From the NCBI GenBank assembly GCA_028583605.1, contig CM053327.1, forward strand, positions 45,310,059 through 45,374,058: 64,000 nucleotides of DNA, given 5' to 3'. Below, in pieces: positions 32,490 through 44,800 of this stretch; position 1 is the first letter of the stretch, and each line of letters begins with the position of its first letter. Both the position numbers and the translations under genes were made by a program. The DNA is from Dastarcus helophoroides (lineage: Eukaryota; Arthropoda; Insecta; Coleoptera; Bothrideridae). The notes beneath the pieces were generated by a model that saw nothing but the letters and a program-made list of their open reading frames with translations, did not search any database and was not told the origin of the DNA.

Positions 32490-35400
32490 AAGTGTTCCCT
32501 TTTCGACTTTTTTCTCGAAATTTTGACCTCAAATTTCGATTTTTTCTAGAAATTTCAACCTTTTTCTCGAAATTTCTTTTTTTTTCTCAAATTTCGACTT
32601 TTTTTTCCAAATTTTGACCTTAATATCGAATTTTCGACAATTATCTCGAAATTTCGACTTTAAGTTCAAAATTTTTCCCCCAATTTTGATTTTAAACTCG
32701 AAAATTTGGACTTTTTGCTCGAAATTTCGACTTTTTTCTGGAAATATCAACTTTTTCGAAATGTTACAAAGGCGTAGAAAGGACATAGATTTAAAAAATA
32801 TGTTAGTTTTAGAAATTTAGAATTTTTTTACTCAAATTGTTGATTTTAGGCTCGAAAATTTGGACTTTTTTCTCGAAATTTCGAATCTTTTCTTAAATTT
32901 CGGCTTTTTTTTCTCGAAAGTTCGACTTTTTTTCTCAAAATTTCGACTTTTTTTCACGAAATTTTGACCTTTTTCTTCAAATTTCGATTTTTTTCTAGAA
33001 ATTTCTATCTTTTTCTCGAAATTTCGAATCTTTTCTTAAATTTCGGCTTTTTTTCTCGAAAGTTCGACTTTTTTTCTCAAAATTTCGACTTTTTTTTACG
33101 AAATTTTGACCTTTTTCTTCAAATTTCGATTTTTTTCTAGAAATTTCTATCTTTTTCTCAAAATTTCGTTTTTTTCTCAAATGTCGACTTTTTTCTCGAA
33201 ATTTTGAGCTTAATATCGAACTTTCGACGTTTATCTCGACTTTAAACTCAAAATTTCGACTTTTTTTCTCAAATTTCGAGTTTTTTCTCCAAATTTTGAC
33301 CCTAATACCGAAATTTCGACTTTTTTCTCATTTTGGCCTTTTTTTCTTGAAATCTCGACTTTCTTCTCGAAATTTCAACTTTTTTCTAAAAATATCAACT
33401 TTTTGGAAATGTTACAAAGGCGTAGAAAGGACATAGATTAAACAAATATGTTATTTTTAGAAATTTCGAGTTTTTATCTCAAATTTCGATTTTAAGCTCG
33501 AAATTTCAACTTTTTTCTTAAATTTCGACTTTTTTTCTCAAAATTTTAACTTTTTTTTCGAAATTTTGACCTTCTTCTCAAATTTCGACTTTTTTTCTCA
33601 AATTTTGATTTTAAGCTCGAAAATTTGGACTATTTTCTCGAAATTTCGGCTTTTTTCTGGAAATATCAACTTTTTCGAAATGTTACAAAGGCGTAGAAGG
33701 AACATAGATTAAAAAAGTATGTTATTTTTAGAAATTTACTATTTTTTCTCAAATTTTCATTTTAAGCTCGAAAATTTGGACTTTTTTCTTGAAATTTCAA
33801 CTTTTTTCTTAAATTTCGACTTTTTTTCTCAAAATTTCGACTTTTTTCTCGAAATTTTGACCTTCTTCTCAAATTTCGACATTTTTTCTCAAAATTTGAT
33901 TTTAAGCTCGAAAATTTGGACTTTTTTCTTGAAATTTCGACTTTTCTCTCGAAATTTCGATTTTTTTCTGGAAATATCAACTTTTTGAAAATGTTACAAA
34001 GGCGTAGAAAGGACATAGATTAAACAAATATGTTATTTTTAGAGATTTCGAGTTTTTTTCTCAAATTTCGATTTTAAGCTCGAAATTTCAACTTTTTTCT
34101 TTATTTTCGAGTTTTTTTCTCAAAAGTTCGACTTTTTTCTGGAAATTTTGACCTCAAATTTCGATTTTTTTTCGAAATTTTTACCTTTTTCTCGACATTT
34201 CGTTTTTTTTTTCTCAAATTTCGACTTCTTTTCTCTTTTTTTTTTTGGTTCAAATATTGATTTTAAGCTCGAAAATTTGAACTTTTGTATCGAAATTTTG
34301 ACTTTTTTCTGGAAATATCAACTTTTTCGAAATGTTATAAAGGCGTAGAAAGGACATAGATGAAAACATAATGTTATTTTTAAAAATTTAGAGTTTTTTT
34401 CTCAAATTTTGATTTTAAGCTCGAACATTTGGACTTTTTTTCGAAATTTCGACTTTTTTTTTAAATTTTGACTTTTTTTTGTCAAAATTTTGACTTTTTT
34501 TTTCAAAATGTCCCTTTTTTTCTGGAAATTTGGATATTTTTCTCAAATATTGATTTTTTCTAGAAATTTCTACCTTTCTCTCAAAATTTCGTTTTTTTTC
34601 TCAAATTTCGACTTTTTTCTGGAAATGTTGACCTTAATATCGAACTTTTGACATTTATCTCGACTTTAAACTCAAAATTTCGACTTTTTTTCTCAAATTT
34701 CGAGGTTTTTCTCGAAATTTTTACCCTAATATCGAAATTTCGACTTTTTTCGCAAATTTCGACTTTTTTTCGCAAATTTCGACTTTTTTCTTAAATTTCG
34801 ACTTTTTTTTGTCAAAATTTTGACTTTTTTTTGTCAAAATTTTGACTTTTTTCTTCAAAATGTCCCTTTTTTTTTCTGGAAATTTGGATATTTTTCTCAA
34901 ATATCGATTTTTTCTAGAAATGTCTATCTTTCTGTTAAAATGTCATTTTTTTTCTCAAATTTCGACTTTTTTCTGGAAATGTTGACCTTAATATCGAACT
35001 TTTGACATTTATCTTGACTTTAAACTCAAAATTTCGATTTTTTTTCTCAAATTTCGAGGTTTTTCTAGAAAATTTTACCCTAATATCGAAATTTCGACTT
35101 TTTTCGCAAATTTCGACTTTTTTTCTCGAAATTTCGTCTTTTTTCGCAAATTTCGACGTTTTTCTTAAATTTTGACTTTTTTTTGTCAAAATTTTGACTT
35201 TTTTCTTCAAAATGTCCCTTTTTTTTCTGGAAATTTGGATATTTTTCTCAAATATCGATTTTTTCTAGAAATTTCTACCTTTCTCTCAAAATTTCGTTTT
35301 TTTTCTCAAATTTCGACTTTTTTCTGGAAATGTTGACCTCAATGTCGAACTTTTGACATTTATCTCGACTTTAAACTCAAAATTTCGACTTTTTTTCTCA

Positions 35401-35665
35401 AATTTCGACTTTTTTCTCGAAATTTTTACCCTAATATCGAAATTTCGACTTTTTTCGCAAATTTCGACTTTTTTTCTCGAAATTTCGTCTTTTTTCGCAA
35501 ATTTCGACTTTGTTTCTTGAAATTTTGACTTTGTTCTCGAAATTTTGACCTTCTCCTCAAATTTCGATTTTTTTCTCGAAATTTTGACCCTAATATCGAA
35601 ATTTCAACATTTTTCTGGAAATTTCGGCTTTAAATTGAAAATTAGACTTTTTTTCTCAAATTTCC
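32490..35665 (+). repeat. CGAAATTTCG-core minisatellite array, large block
   Basis: About 3.2 kb of tandem ~20-bp units, consensus CTCGAAATTTCGACTTTTTT, with variants TTTGACCTTAATATCGAA. A distinct spacer with TGTTACAAAGGCGTAGAAAG and GGACATAGAT recurs at about 32760, 33410, 33682, 33990 and 34335 and divides the array into larger units. The long open frames on both strands (rich in F/L/S or K/R/E/N) come from the repeat and are not genes. Confidence 0.92.
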
Positions 35666-36330
35666 ATTTTTGGGAAAGAGAAGTGGTGCGATGCAACTGT
35701 CATCTGCCTAATTTAACCATGGAGTATAGAAATTCTGAGATTAAAGTCGAAATTTCGACATTACTCTCGGAAGTTTAAGAAAAAAGTGGAAATTTGAAGA
35801 AGGTCAAAATTTCGAGAAAAAAAAGTCGAAATTTTGAAAAAACGTAAAAAAATATATTTTGTTATCAATGTCTTTTCTACGCTTTTATAAAATGGCGAAA
35901 TTTCTAAATATAAATTTTCTAATCAATACTCTTCTACGCTTTTGTAAAACGTCGACTTTGAACTCGAAATTTCCACTTTTTTCTCGAAAATTCTACTATA
36001 ACCTTGAAATGTCAAGAAAAAAATCGAAATTTTGGGTAATAAAAAACTGAACGTATCCTACTGCTAAGTGTCAATATTAAATTGCAAAAGGGTTGGTGCT
36101 TAGAATAAAGTCTCATATTCTAAGGCAGGGGTTCCCAACCGGTTGGTCTAAGCGTCTAAGCGTAGAATAAGAAATTTCGACTTTTTCTCGAAATTTCGTG
36201 AAAAAAAGTTGAAATTTCGAGATGAAAGCCGAAATTTCGACATTATCTATGATATTTCCCCCAAAAAAGTCGAAATTCGAAGATTAAAGTAGAAATTTCC
36301 ACTTTAATTTCGTAATTTCCAGTTTAAACT
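35666..36330 (-). repeat. inverted arm of the CGAAATTTCG array
   Basis: After the spacer GGGAAAGAGAAGTGGTG...CAACTGTCATCTGCC (35666-35745) the repeat runs in the opposite orientation (GAAAAAAGTCGAAATTT). It carries reversed copies of the other spacer (CTTTTCTACGCTTTTATAAA at about 35872 and 35930). It is interrupted by a CAGGGGTTCCCAACCGG segment at 36126. Confidence 0.85.
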
Positions 36331-36499
36331 CCATATTTCTAAATATATTTTTATAAACGAGTGCCCTTTCTACATCTTTGTAAAAAAATAAATAAATAAA
36401 AAACAAAGCAGAAAATTAATATGTATCTAATCTTTTTAATGAGGAATAAATAATTAAAATATAAATATTAGTGTTTAAAATCCAAGAAAAAACTTTAAA

Positions 36500-36770
36500 A
36501 ATTAAACAACAATGTCGTATGCAAGTAGAATGCAACCTAGACTACAAATTCATGCAGCCCTCCAGGCGGCGTGTATAGTGAATCATAGGTAGCTGAACTA
36601 CCAACAGTTGAAACACTGCTAACTAGCGAAGCGGTTGCTCTCTAGGAAAGTTCCCAGAAGACAAGGATTCTAATGCACAGACCAATAGGTTTTAACATTT
36701 ATTTCCAAACATTTGTTTCCAAACTTCGAATATAATAAATGTTCAAACCTATTGGTCTGTGCATATTAGA
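36500..36770 (-). repeat. R380 dispersed repeat, copy 3
   Basis: Starts in minus orientation (CAAGTAGAATGCAACCTAGA, CCTCCAGGCGGCGTGTATAG, GCGAAGCGGTTGCTCTCTAG). It then folds back through ATGCACAGACCAATAGGTTT to the plus-strand version ending TTGGTCTGTGCATA. The foldback is shorter than in copies 1 and 5. Confidence 0.82.
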
Positions 36771-38549
36771 GTACAATGTTTCTACTTGTCACGAAATGGC
36801 ATGGCGCACATTTTTTACTTGGTTGTAAATTGTGGAGCTGTGCGTAAAATAATATTGGTGAATTACTTAACAAACTTATTGTTATTAAATAGTAAAACCT
36901 AAATTACCGTATTTTTTAGTACAGTATTGGTATATGGACCGTGCACCGTACGTCACCATTATAATACAATTTTTTTTTTATTAGAAATGTTTAAAAATTT
37001 CACCAACAAGGCAATTAATCGGAAATCGATCTTTCAGCACCCAACTTTATCGGGAATCGATTCTTTTGCTCACGATTCGAATCTATCCAAAAATCGACTA
37101 TTTTAAAAAGGAATCGACATCCCAAGTTGAGAATGTACCTTTCTTTGTTCATAAATCTTTGAAGATCACCCAAAACGATTACGTAATCGTTAAGTATGAA
37201 AGGGAATATTTTTCCGGAACTGGCTTAAAGTTATGATGATTACTTAGTGCTAAACTCAATTAAGTTCAATATTATTGATAATCAAGTTATTCTTCATTTA
37301 AAACATTCATTTTATTTACTGGTCTACTATTGGCACAGTATCTGGTCTATTACTGGTACAATCTGGCCCACTTTAGGCACATTGAGATTTGCCACATTCA
37401 CTTTTGAATAAAAATTAACATAATGTTTATTAAGAAAATCGGAATAAACTACATGATGATATGATAGGCAAGGAATACGATGTAGTTTTTTTTGCAATGA
37501 GTGATGTAATAATTTAGTTATACAAACAAATTTTGTTTCAAAATGTCTCTCAAACGGTTTGTTACTGGCGCACCCACCCTACATAAGTTCACCTGTGTAT
37601 TGCGAACGGTGGAGTGACAACAAGAACTAGTAATATTTGGCCGAGCGCGTGGCGACGCTGTTACATTTTTACATGACATTTCTTAAAATCTTCATTCAAT
37701 ATTTTGATTCGATTTTCTGACAAATATCTCATTTTTTTAATTGTCTTTCCTACGCTTTTGTAAGTTGTGAGAAAAATGAAAAAAAATATGTATATGGCAA
37801 AGAAACATGCATGACTGAAGCAGTTTATAAGCAAACATTAAGTCAAATACTAAGACAAAAAGTTTATAAGTCATCTAACTTCTAGAGCCAATTAAACTTG
37901 ATCTAAACAAGGTAAATAAAGTGCATCAATGTTGATTATTAGTTAAATTGTTTAATTGTAGAATCACTGTGCATTACAACATCAGAACTATAGTACAACA
38001 AGAACGGATGTGACGATAATTTTAATTTACAAATTATGAAATTTTAATTTTTAGTACAACAATTAATTTGAAAATTAAAAACAGTGTCTTACTTCATAGC
38101 TTTATTATTTTTTTCGTAAAATCACATTTACGAGAAAAATACAAGGTACCAAAGAAGTTTGGCATTCAAATAATGGCACCAACTAATATTTGAAGACCAT
38201 TGTTCAAAACAAATCGTTCTCAGATGCAACACTACTCATACATTCATGAAATCTTTGGATGGAGGGAAAGTGTACATATCCGGTAATTCACAATTCTAAT
38301 TCAGCATAGAAAAAAAGACTCTGTATAAGGTTAATATAGACTGTCTCAGCGTAATTGATCTTCCAAATGACAACCTAGGATTTAACAGTTGGCCCATGTA
38401 ACTCATTTTAATATAAAAGCGCTTCCCTAAGAAATTACTTCCTTTCGAAGTTAGGTGAAAAAAAATTGGGTCATAGAGACTGCCGACAGAAGCGAAAACT
38501 TGAAACTTAGTTAACTAGCTAATAGCAGTCTTTTTTTATCTAAATTTTT

Positions 38550-38596
38550 GATGCTAAATTTAGTTTGAAAATTTATTTCAAACTAAATTTAGCATC
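38550..38596. other. perfect 21-bp-arm hairpin upstream of DYNC2I1
   Basis: GATGCTAAATTTAGTTTGAAA (38550-38570) pairs exactly with 38576-38596 around a 5-base loop. It sits about 250 bp before the start codon. It could be a MITE remnant or a structural promoter element; no function is evident. Confidence 0.75.
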
Positions 38597-38680
38597 AAAC
38601 AAAAAATTTCATGATTTGTTAATTAAAATTAACTACTCGGAGGTCTCTGATAGGAAACGTGCTGCCTTGTTTGTAAAGCA

Positions 38681-38693
38681 GCATCCTAGCAAC
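38681..38693 (-). promoter_or_regulatory. imperfect RFX X-box candidate in DYNC2I1 promoter
   Basis: On the minus strand it reads GTTGCTAGGATGC. The left half GTTGCT is a perfect X-box half site, but the right half (GGATGC) departs from RRNRAC. It lies 156 bp upstream of the ATG, the usual distance for ciliary genes controlled by RFX. Weak evidence. Confidence 0.3.
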
Positions 38694-38748
38694 GAACAAC
38701 CTGATGCATATTCATGAAATAAGCTAGTTCGCAGTTTATTGATTTGTT

Positions 38749-38754
38749 TCAGTT
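38749..38754 (+). promoter_or_regulatory. arthropod initiator of DYNC2I1
   Basis: TCAGTT matches the arthropod Inr. With A+1 at 38751 the bases at +28 to +32 are CGATG, four of five matching the downstream promoter element. This would give a 99-base 5' UTR. No TATA box is seen. Confidence 0.4.
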
Positions 38755-38849
38755 AGTTTTTTAGTTGGTTGGTAGTTCGATGACACATATTTAAGTGTCA
38801 TTTTACAATCACATATGTGAGCTTTTTACATTTAAGGGAAGAAAATTAC

Positions 38850-38864
38850 ATGTCTACTAAGAAG
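38850..38864 (+). CDS. DYNC2I1: DYNC2I1 exon 1 (MSTKK)
   Basis: ATG at 38850 gives MSTKK and donor AAG|GTAAGC. The 47-bp intron ends in CAATTGCAG. This ATG is preferred because an upstream in-frame ATG (38817) lies before the short leader, and because the intron restores the long frame without a stop. Confidence 0.75.
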
Positions 38865-41800
38865 GTAAGCCCTACCCATATTACGTTAGTTGCTGAGGTA
38901 ATCAATTGCAGAATGACACAAGAGGAACGAAGCCAAGAGTGTCTGATTCTAAATCTCGAAATGTGCGAGAACCCAGCACGGATCGAATCAAAAGTAAGAA
39001 GGATAATTTAGTAAATAAAGCTGGCACCACATCTAATAAGACGAAAATTTCTAAAACCACATCGAGCCCTCAAATTAAAAACGCTAAAATTGTCGAACTA
39101 GATAATAAGCGATCAACACCAAATATTTCATCGAGAACTAATGTAAATCCTACCGTTACCAATAAAAAAATCGCGAAGAAGGAAATTCCGGTTACACCTC
39201 CTAGTAAAAGAGTAACCAAAACCCAATATTTTCCAAGCAAAAATATTTATTCAAACGCATTAAAGAAAATAAATGCCGAAGTACTAAGCCCAGAAAGGAA
39301 AAAATCAACCAGTCTAGAAACGAAAAAATCTGTAAAACATATTACGCAAATATCAAAAGGGGATTCGGACAGACCAAGCACAGCAACACTTAAACGAGGA
39401 AGTATAGTCAACGCTAACATCGCAGGACCAGAAGCACCTTCCCCAAGTCCATCTCGCGAAGAAAAATCATCTGAATACGAAGATGACTTTGAGTCATACG
39501 AATCGGATTTCGAACCAGACGTATCCAGTTCATCGAAAGAGGGCGATTTATCCGAAATTTCCGGATCTATCACCAGCTCGGAAGAGAGCGATGAACCGAA
39601 GGAGATAAACGCCCCTCAACGACGAGTGAATTCGGCCGGAACCGATGACGAGAAAAAAATGGATTCGGGAAACTTTGACATGCCCGATTCCAAATATAAG
39701 CAGCTGCTTGATAACATTAAAGAGTCCATAGAAAAGGAGAATTCCGAGCTACCACCGGAGGGTGGAAAAAGCAATATGACTTCGCTTTCGGATGAAGGTT
39801 TCGATGAGATGAAATCTGTACAGTTTATTAATTTTTTGAGTGCGAGGAAGAAGTACAAGAGGAAGAAATCCTTTGAAAAGTTGCAAAAACGCGGGGAAGA
39901 GATACTAAATATGATAAAGTTGGATAGCGTCAATTTCATACTGTTTACACTAGATCCAGTGCCTTATGAAGATTTTATAAAAAGTTACGGTAAAAGTAAC
40001 ACAGTACAATCATATACACAAACAGGGGAAGATAACGTTGATGAGGATATTCAAACTGAAGAGATAGTAAGCACCAGTAAATGGACACAGATACCTGTCA
40101 AGTTTTCTAAATTTGACTCCCACCAGGATCATTTTTGGGAAATATACAAAAGTGAATATCTTGGAGTAGGCGAGGAAGATTTAACAAACGAAAGTTATGA
40201 AAGCTTGAAATTTTATAATGAAAATAACTTGGAACGATTTCTATTTTCAACAGAAACGTTAATGTCGGATATTATACGTTTAAAATATTTAAACAGAGAG
40301 AAAGTTAGGAAAAATTCTAGGGAAATTCCATTCAGTGACGGCTACTTGTTGTTTCAAGATAAATCCTTGCAGGAAACGTTGGAGGACAGAATAATAAGGC
40401 ATATAGCGTTTAGTCCTACCGATTCGAATCATTTTTTATCTGTTCATGTAAGGAGGGAACCTATCACGAAAGGAAATGAATTTGATTTTAAATCAATAAT
40501 TTTAATATGGGACGTTGCCAACTGTGAAAAACCATTTTTATATCTTTCGTCTTTTGGGGGAATAACTTCGTGTTCGTTTGGACTGGATTCTTCAGATTTA
40601 GTTTTTGGGGGATTCGACACGGGGTAAGTTAAAAATTACAACACAACTTGTTCAGGAAAAAGACATCGATTAAAAATTAAAATACAGAACTTGTCCCCTG
40701 AATCTCTGAAGATGACAGCTTGGCTATCGAAACGCGTTAGAGCAACCTTTGTTGTGTTTTTTAATCTTTTTTGGTTTCGAGGGACAAATTCTGTATTTCA
40801 ATTTTTGAAAATAACCAAGGACTAGTCCATTCTTCATGGTAGACTCTTATTGACCGGAAATATTATGTTTTTTTTCAATTTATTTAACATTTCTTCGGCC
40901 GAAGAAATGTTAAATAAATTGAAAAAAACAAGGACTAGTCCGTTCCATCAAAAAAAAATCGATTAAAAAAAATGTTATTTTTAGAAATTTCGACGTTTTT
41001 CTGAAACTGCGACTTTTTTCTCAAATTTCGAATTTTCGTATTTCTTTGCGAATTTCGACTTTTTTCTTGAAATTTTGACCTTTTTCTCGAAATTTTAACC
41101 TTACTATCGAAATTTCGACTTTTTTTCGCAAATTCCAACTTTTTTTTCGAAATTTCGTATTTTTTTGCGAATTTCGACTTTTTTCTTGAAATTTCGACTT
41201 TTTTCTCGAAATTTCAACTTTTTTCTTCAATTTCGACTTTTTTTGTTTTAAACTTCGACTTTTTTCTCCAAATTTTGACCTTCTTAAATTTCGATTTTTT
41301 CTCGAAATTTCGACTTTTTTCCGAAGTTTCGACTTTTTTCTCGAAATTTTGAACTCAAATTTGGATTTTTTCTCGAAATTTCGTTTTTTTCTCAAATTTA
41401 GACTTTTTCCCGAAATTTTGACCTTAATATCAAACTTTCGATATTTTTCTCAAAATTTCGGCTTTAATCTCAAAATGTTGACTTATTTTCTCAAATTTCG
41501 CCTTTATTCCCTAAATTTTGACCTTAATATCGAAATTTCGACTTTTTTGCAAATTTCGACTTTTTTCTCGAAATTTCATATTTTTTTGCGAATTTCGACT
41601 TTTTTCTTGAAATTCCGACTTCTTCTTAAATTTCAACTTTTCTCTCGAAATGTTGGCCTTCTTCTCAAATTTCGATTTTTCCTTGAAATTTCGTTTTTAT
41701 TTCTCGAATTTCGACTTTTTTCTCGAAATTTTGACCTTAATATCGAACTTCCGACATTTTTCTCAAAATTTCGACTTTTTTCTCGAATTTTTGACCTTTA

Positions 41801-44800
41801 TATCGAAACTTTGACGTTTTTCTCGAAATTTCGTATTTTTTTGCGAATTTCGACTTTTTTCTTGAAATTTTGACCTTTTTTTCGAAATTTTGACCTTTTT
41901 TTCGAAATTTTGACCTTAATATCGAAATTTCGACTTTTTTCGCAAATATCAAATTTTTTCTCAAAATTTCGTATTTTTTTTGCAAGTTTCGACTCTTTTC
42001 TTGAAATTTCGACTTTTTTCTGGAAATTTAGAATTTTTTTTCGAAATTCCGACTATTTTTCTTAAATTTCAACGTTTCTCTCGAAATTTTGACCTCAAAT
42101 TTCGATTTTTTTTCGAAATTTCGTTTTTTTTTCTCGAATTTCGACTTTTTTCTCGAAATTTTGACCTTAATATCGAACTTTTGATATTTTTCTCAAAATT
42201 TCGACTTTAAACTGAAAATTTTGACTTTTCTTTACACATTTCGATTTTTTTCTAGAAATTTCGTTTTTTTTTCTCGAATTTAGGACTTTTTTCTCGAAAT
42301 TTCGACCTTAATATCGAACTGTCGACATTTTTATCGAAATTTCGACTTTATAAACTTAAAATTTCGACTTTTTTTCTCGAAATTTCGACATTTTTCTCGA
42401 AATTTCGACAGTTTTCTCGAAATTTCGACTTTAAACTCAAAATTTCGACTTTTTTCTAAAATTTCGACTTTTTTCTTTGTTGGGATAGAGGAGTGGTGGA
42501 CCTCAACTCTCAGCTGCCTAATTAAACCATAGAGTATAGAAATTTCGACTCGAAATTTCCAGAAAAAAATCGATATCAAAGTCGGAATTCTGAGATTTAA
42601 AGTCGAAATTTCGACAGTAATCTCGGAATTTTAGAAAAAAGTAGAAATTTGAAGAAAAAAGTCGAATTTTTGAGAAAAAAGTCGAAATTTCGGGGGTAAA
42701 GCCAAAATTTCGAGATTAAAGTCGAAATTTCTAAAAAAAAGGGCGAAATTTCGAAAATAGAATCGAAATTTCGACTTTAAACTCAAAATTTCGACTTTTT
42801 TTCTCAAATTACGACTTTTTTCTCGAAATTTTGACCTTAATATCGAAATTTGGACATTTTTCTCGAAATTTTGACCTTAATATCGAAATTTTGAAATTTT
42901 TTTGGAAATTTCGACTTTAAACTCAAAATTTCGACTTTTTTCTAAAATTTCGCCTTTTTTCTTTGTTGGGATAGAGGAATGGTGGGACGCAACTGTCATC
43001 TGCCTAATTTAACCATAGAGTATAGAAATTTCGACTTATTCTCGAAATTTCCCGAAAAAATTCGATATCAAAGTCGGAATTCCAAGATTAAAGTCGAAAT
43101 TTCGACATTAATCTCGGAATTTTAGAAAAAAGTAAAAATTTGAAGAAAAAAAGTCGAATTTTTTAGAAAAAAGTCGAAATGTTGGGGGTAAAGCCACAAT
43201 TTCGAGATTAAAGTCGAAATTTTTAAAAAAAAGGGCGAAATTTCGAAAAGAGAATCGAAATTTCGACTTTAAACTCAAAATTTCGACTTTTTTTCTCAAA
43301 TTACGACTTTTTTCTCGAAATTTTGACCTTAATATTGAAAAATCTATCTATTACATCTATTTACATTGCGTTACACTGCCTCCCCCTTAGGAATGATCGT
43401 CCCGATCAATTCCAATCAGTCATTTCGCCACTAAATTTGCATAGTCTGTTCAGGTGTACCACTTTCATTTTACTCCTGGAGCTACGCTGGATCCTGTATA
43501 CCAAGTCATTGATCCTCTTCAGCACTTTTTACGGCCCTTCCCAAGATGGCGTAAACTTCGGCGAAACTCCTTTCTTTCGCTGAGGATTGTATAGCCATAC
43601 CATTTCGCCTTCATTAAAACCACCATGGTTGGCATTTATGTCATACCTTGTCTTCATCCTGTCCGTCGCCAAGTTGATCTTCGTCCGCACAAGGGCATGC
43701 GTCTCCAATATCGCTTCCCTCAAGTCGTCTACGAAACCGATCGTTTTCCTGGTGATCTCCCTTGATGATCCAAACACCAAGTCACACGAAAGCCGCAGTT
43801 CCCTCCCGAAGATCACTTTTGCCGGAGTCTGACTTGTAGTTTCATGAGTTGCCGCGCGATAGGCCATCAGAAACAGTGGTAGATGTCGGTCCCAATCGGT
43901 CTGATGTTTGGAAACGACCTTCGAAAGATGTTCCTCTAAGGTCCTATTAAATCTCTCCACCATTCCGTCAGACTGTGGATGAAGAGGTGTTGTTCGAGTT
44001 TTCCTTATTCCAAGAAGACGACACACCTCTTGGAAAACCCCCGATTCAAAGTTCCTTCCCTGGTCCGAGTGTAGTTCCAAGGGAACACCAAATCGACAGA
44101 TGAAGTTGTCCACAAGAACCCTTGCGACTGTGGTAGCTTCCTGGTTCGGGATGGCATAAGCTTCAGGCCATTTACTGAAAAAATAATTCATGGCCACCAG
44201 GATGTATTTGTTGTCATCGTCTGAAGGTGGGAATGGTCTTGCCACATCGATTGCAATTCTTTCGAATGGAGCTCTCGCATTGTATTGCTTCAGGGCCCCT
44301 TTTGTTCTTGTACGAGGACCCTTGGATACAGCACAGGTGACACATTTTCGACACCACCGTTCGACGTCCTCCCTGCAGTTAACCCAATAGAACCGTTTTC
44401 GAACCTTCTCCAGGGTCTTGTTCATCCCTAGATGTCCACCAGAGGTCCCATTGTGCACCTCCCACAAGACCTGTGGAATCTTCTCCTGAGGCACCACCAA
44501 CTGCAAGTTGACACGCTTTCCATCCGCGCTTTCCCATGCTCTCTTCAGTACCCCGTCCTCGACCTGAAGGGATTTCCATTGAGCCCACAAATTCTTAAGA
44601 GCTGGACTTCTGTCGGAAACCTCTTGCCATTCCGGTCTGTCTCTAGCTTCTTTCCATTCCAATATGGGTCCGATATCAGCGTCGCTCCTCTGTAGCTTCC
44701 GAAGACCTTCAACAGTCCATTCGTCTTCTGGCTGGACAGAAGTGACCCTTATATCCACCATGTCCTCATGGTCCTCAACTCGTCTGCAGTGTTTGCAATC

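Larger units (their letters stand above)
36331..38748. other. intergenic AT-rich region before DYNC2I1
   Basis: Contains R380 copy 3 (36500-36770, listed separately) and a perfect hairpin at 38550-38596. The rest (36780-38540) shows no convincing frame, RNA gene or repeat. Two short-frame regions near 37000-37100 repeat GGAATCGATT-like motifs but are too irregular to call. Confidence 0.55.

Noticed and set aside
33719..35210. Numerous open frames of 60-90 codons on both strands rich in F/L/S or K/R/N/E
   Set aside because: They are translations of the CGAAATTTCG tandem repeat, show no domain and stop at random. The same applies to 40935-43300, 6979-7224 and 21685-23148.
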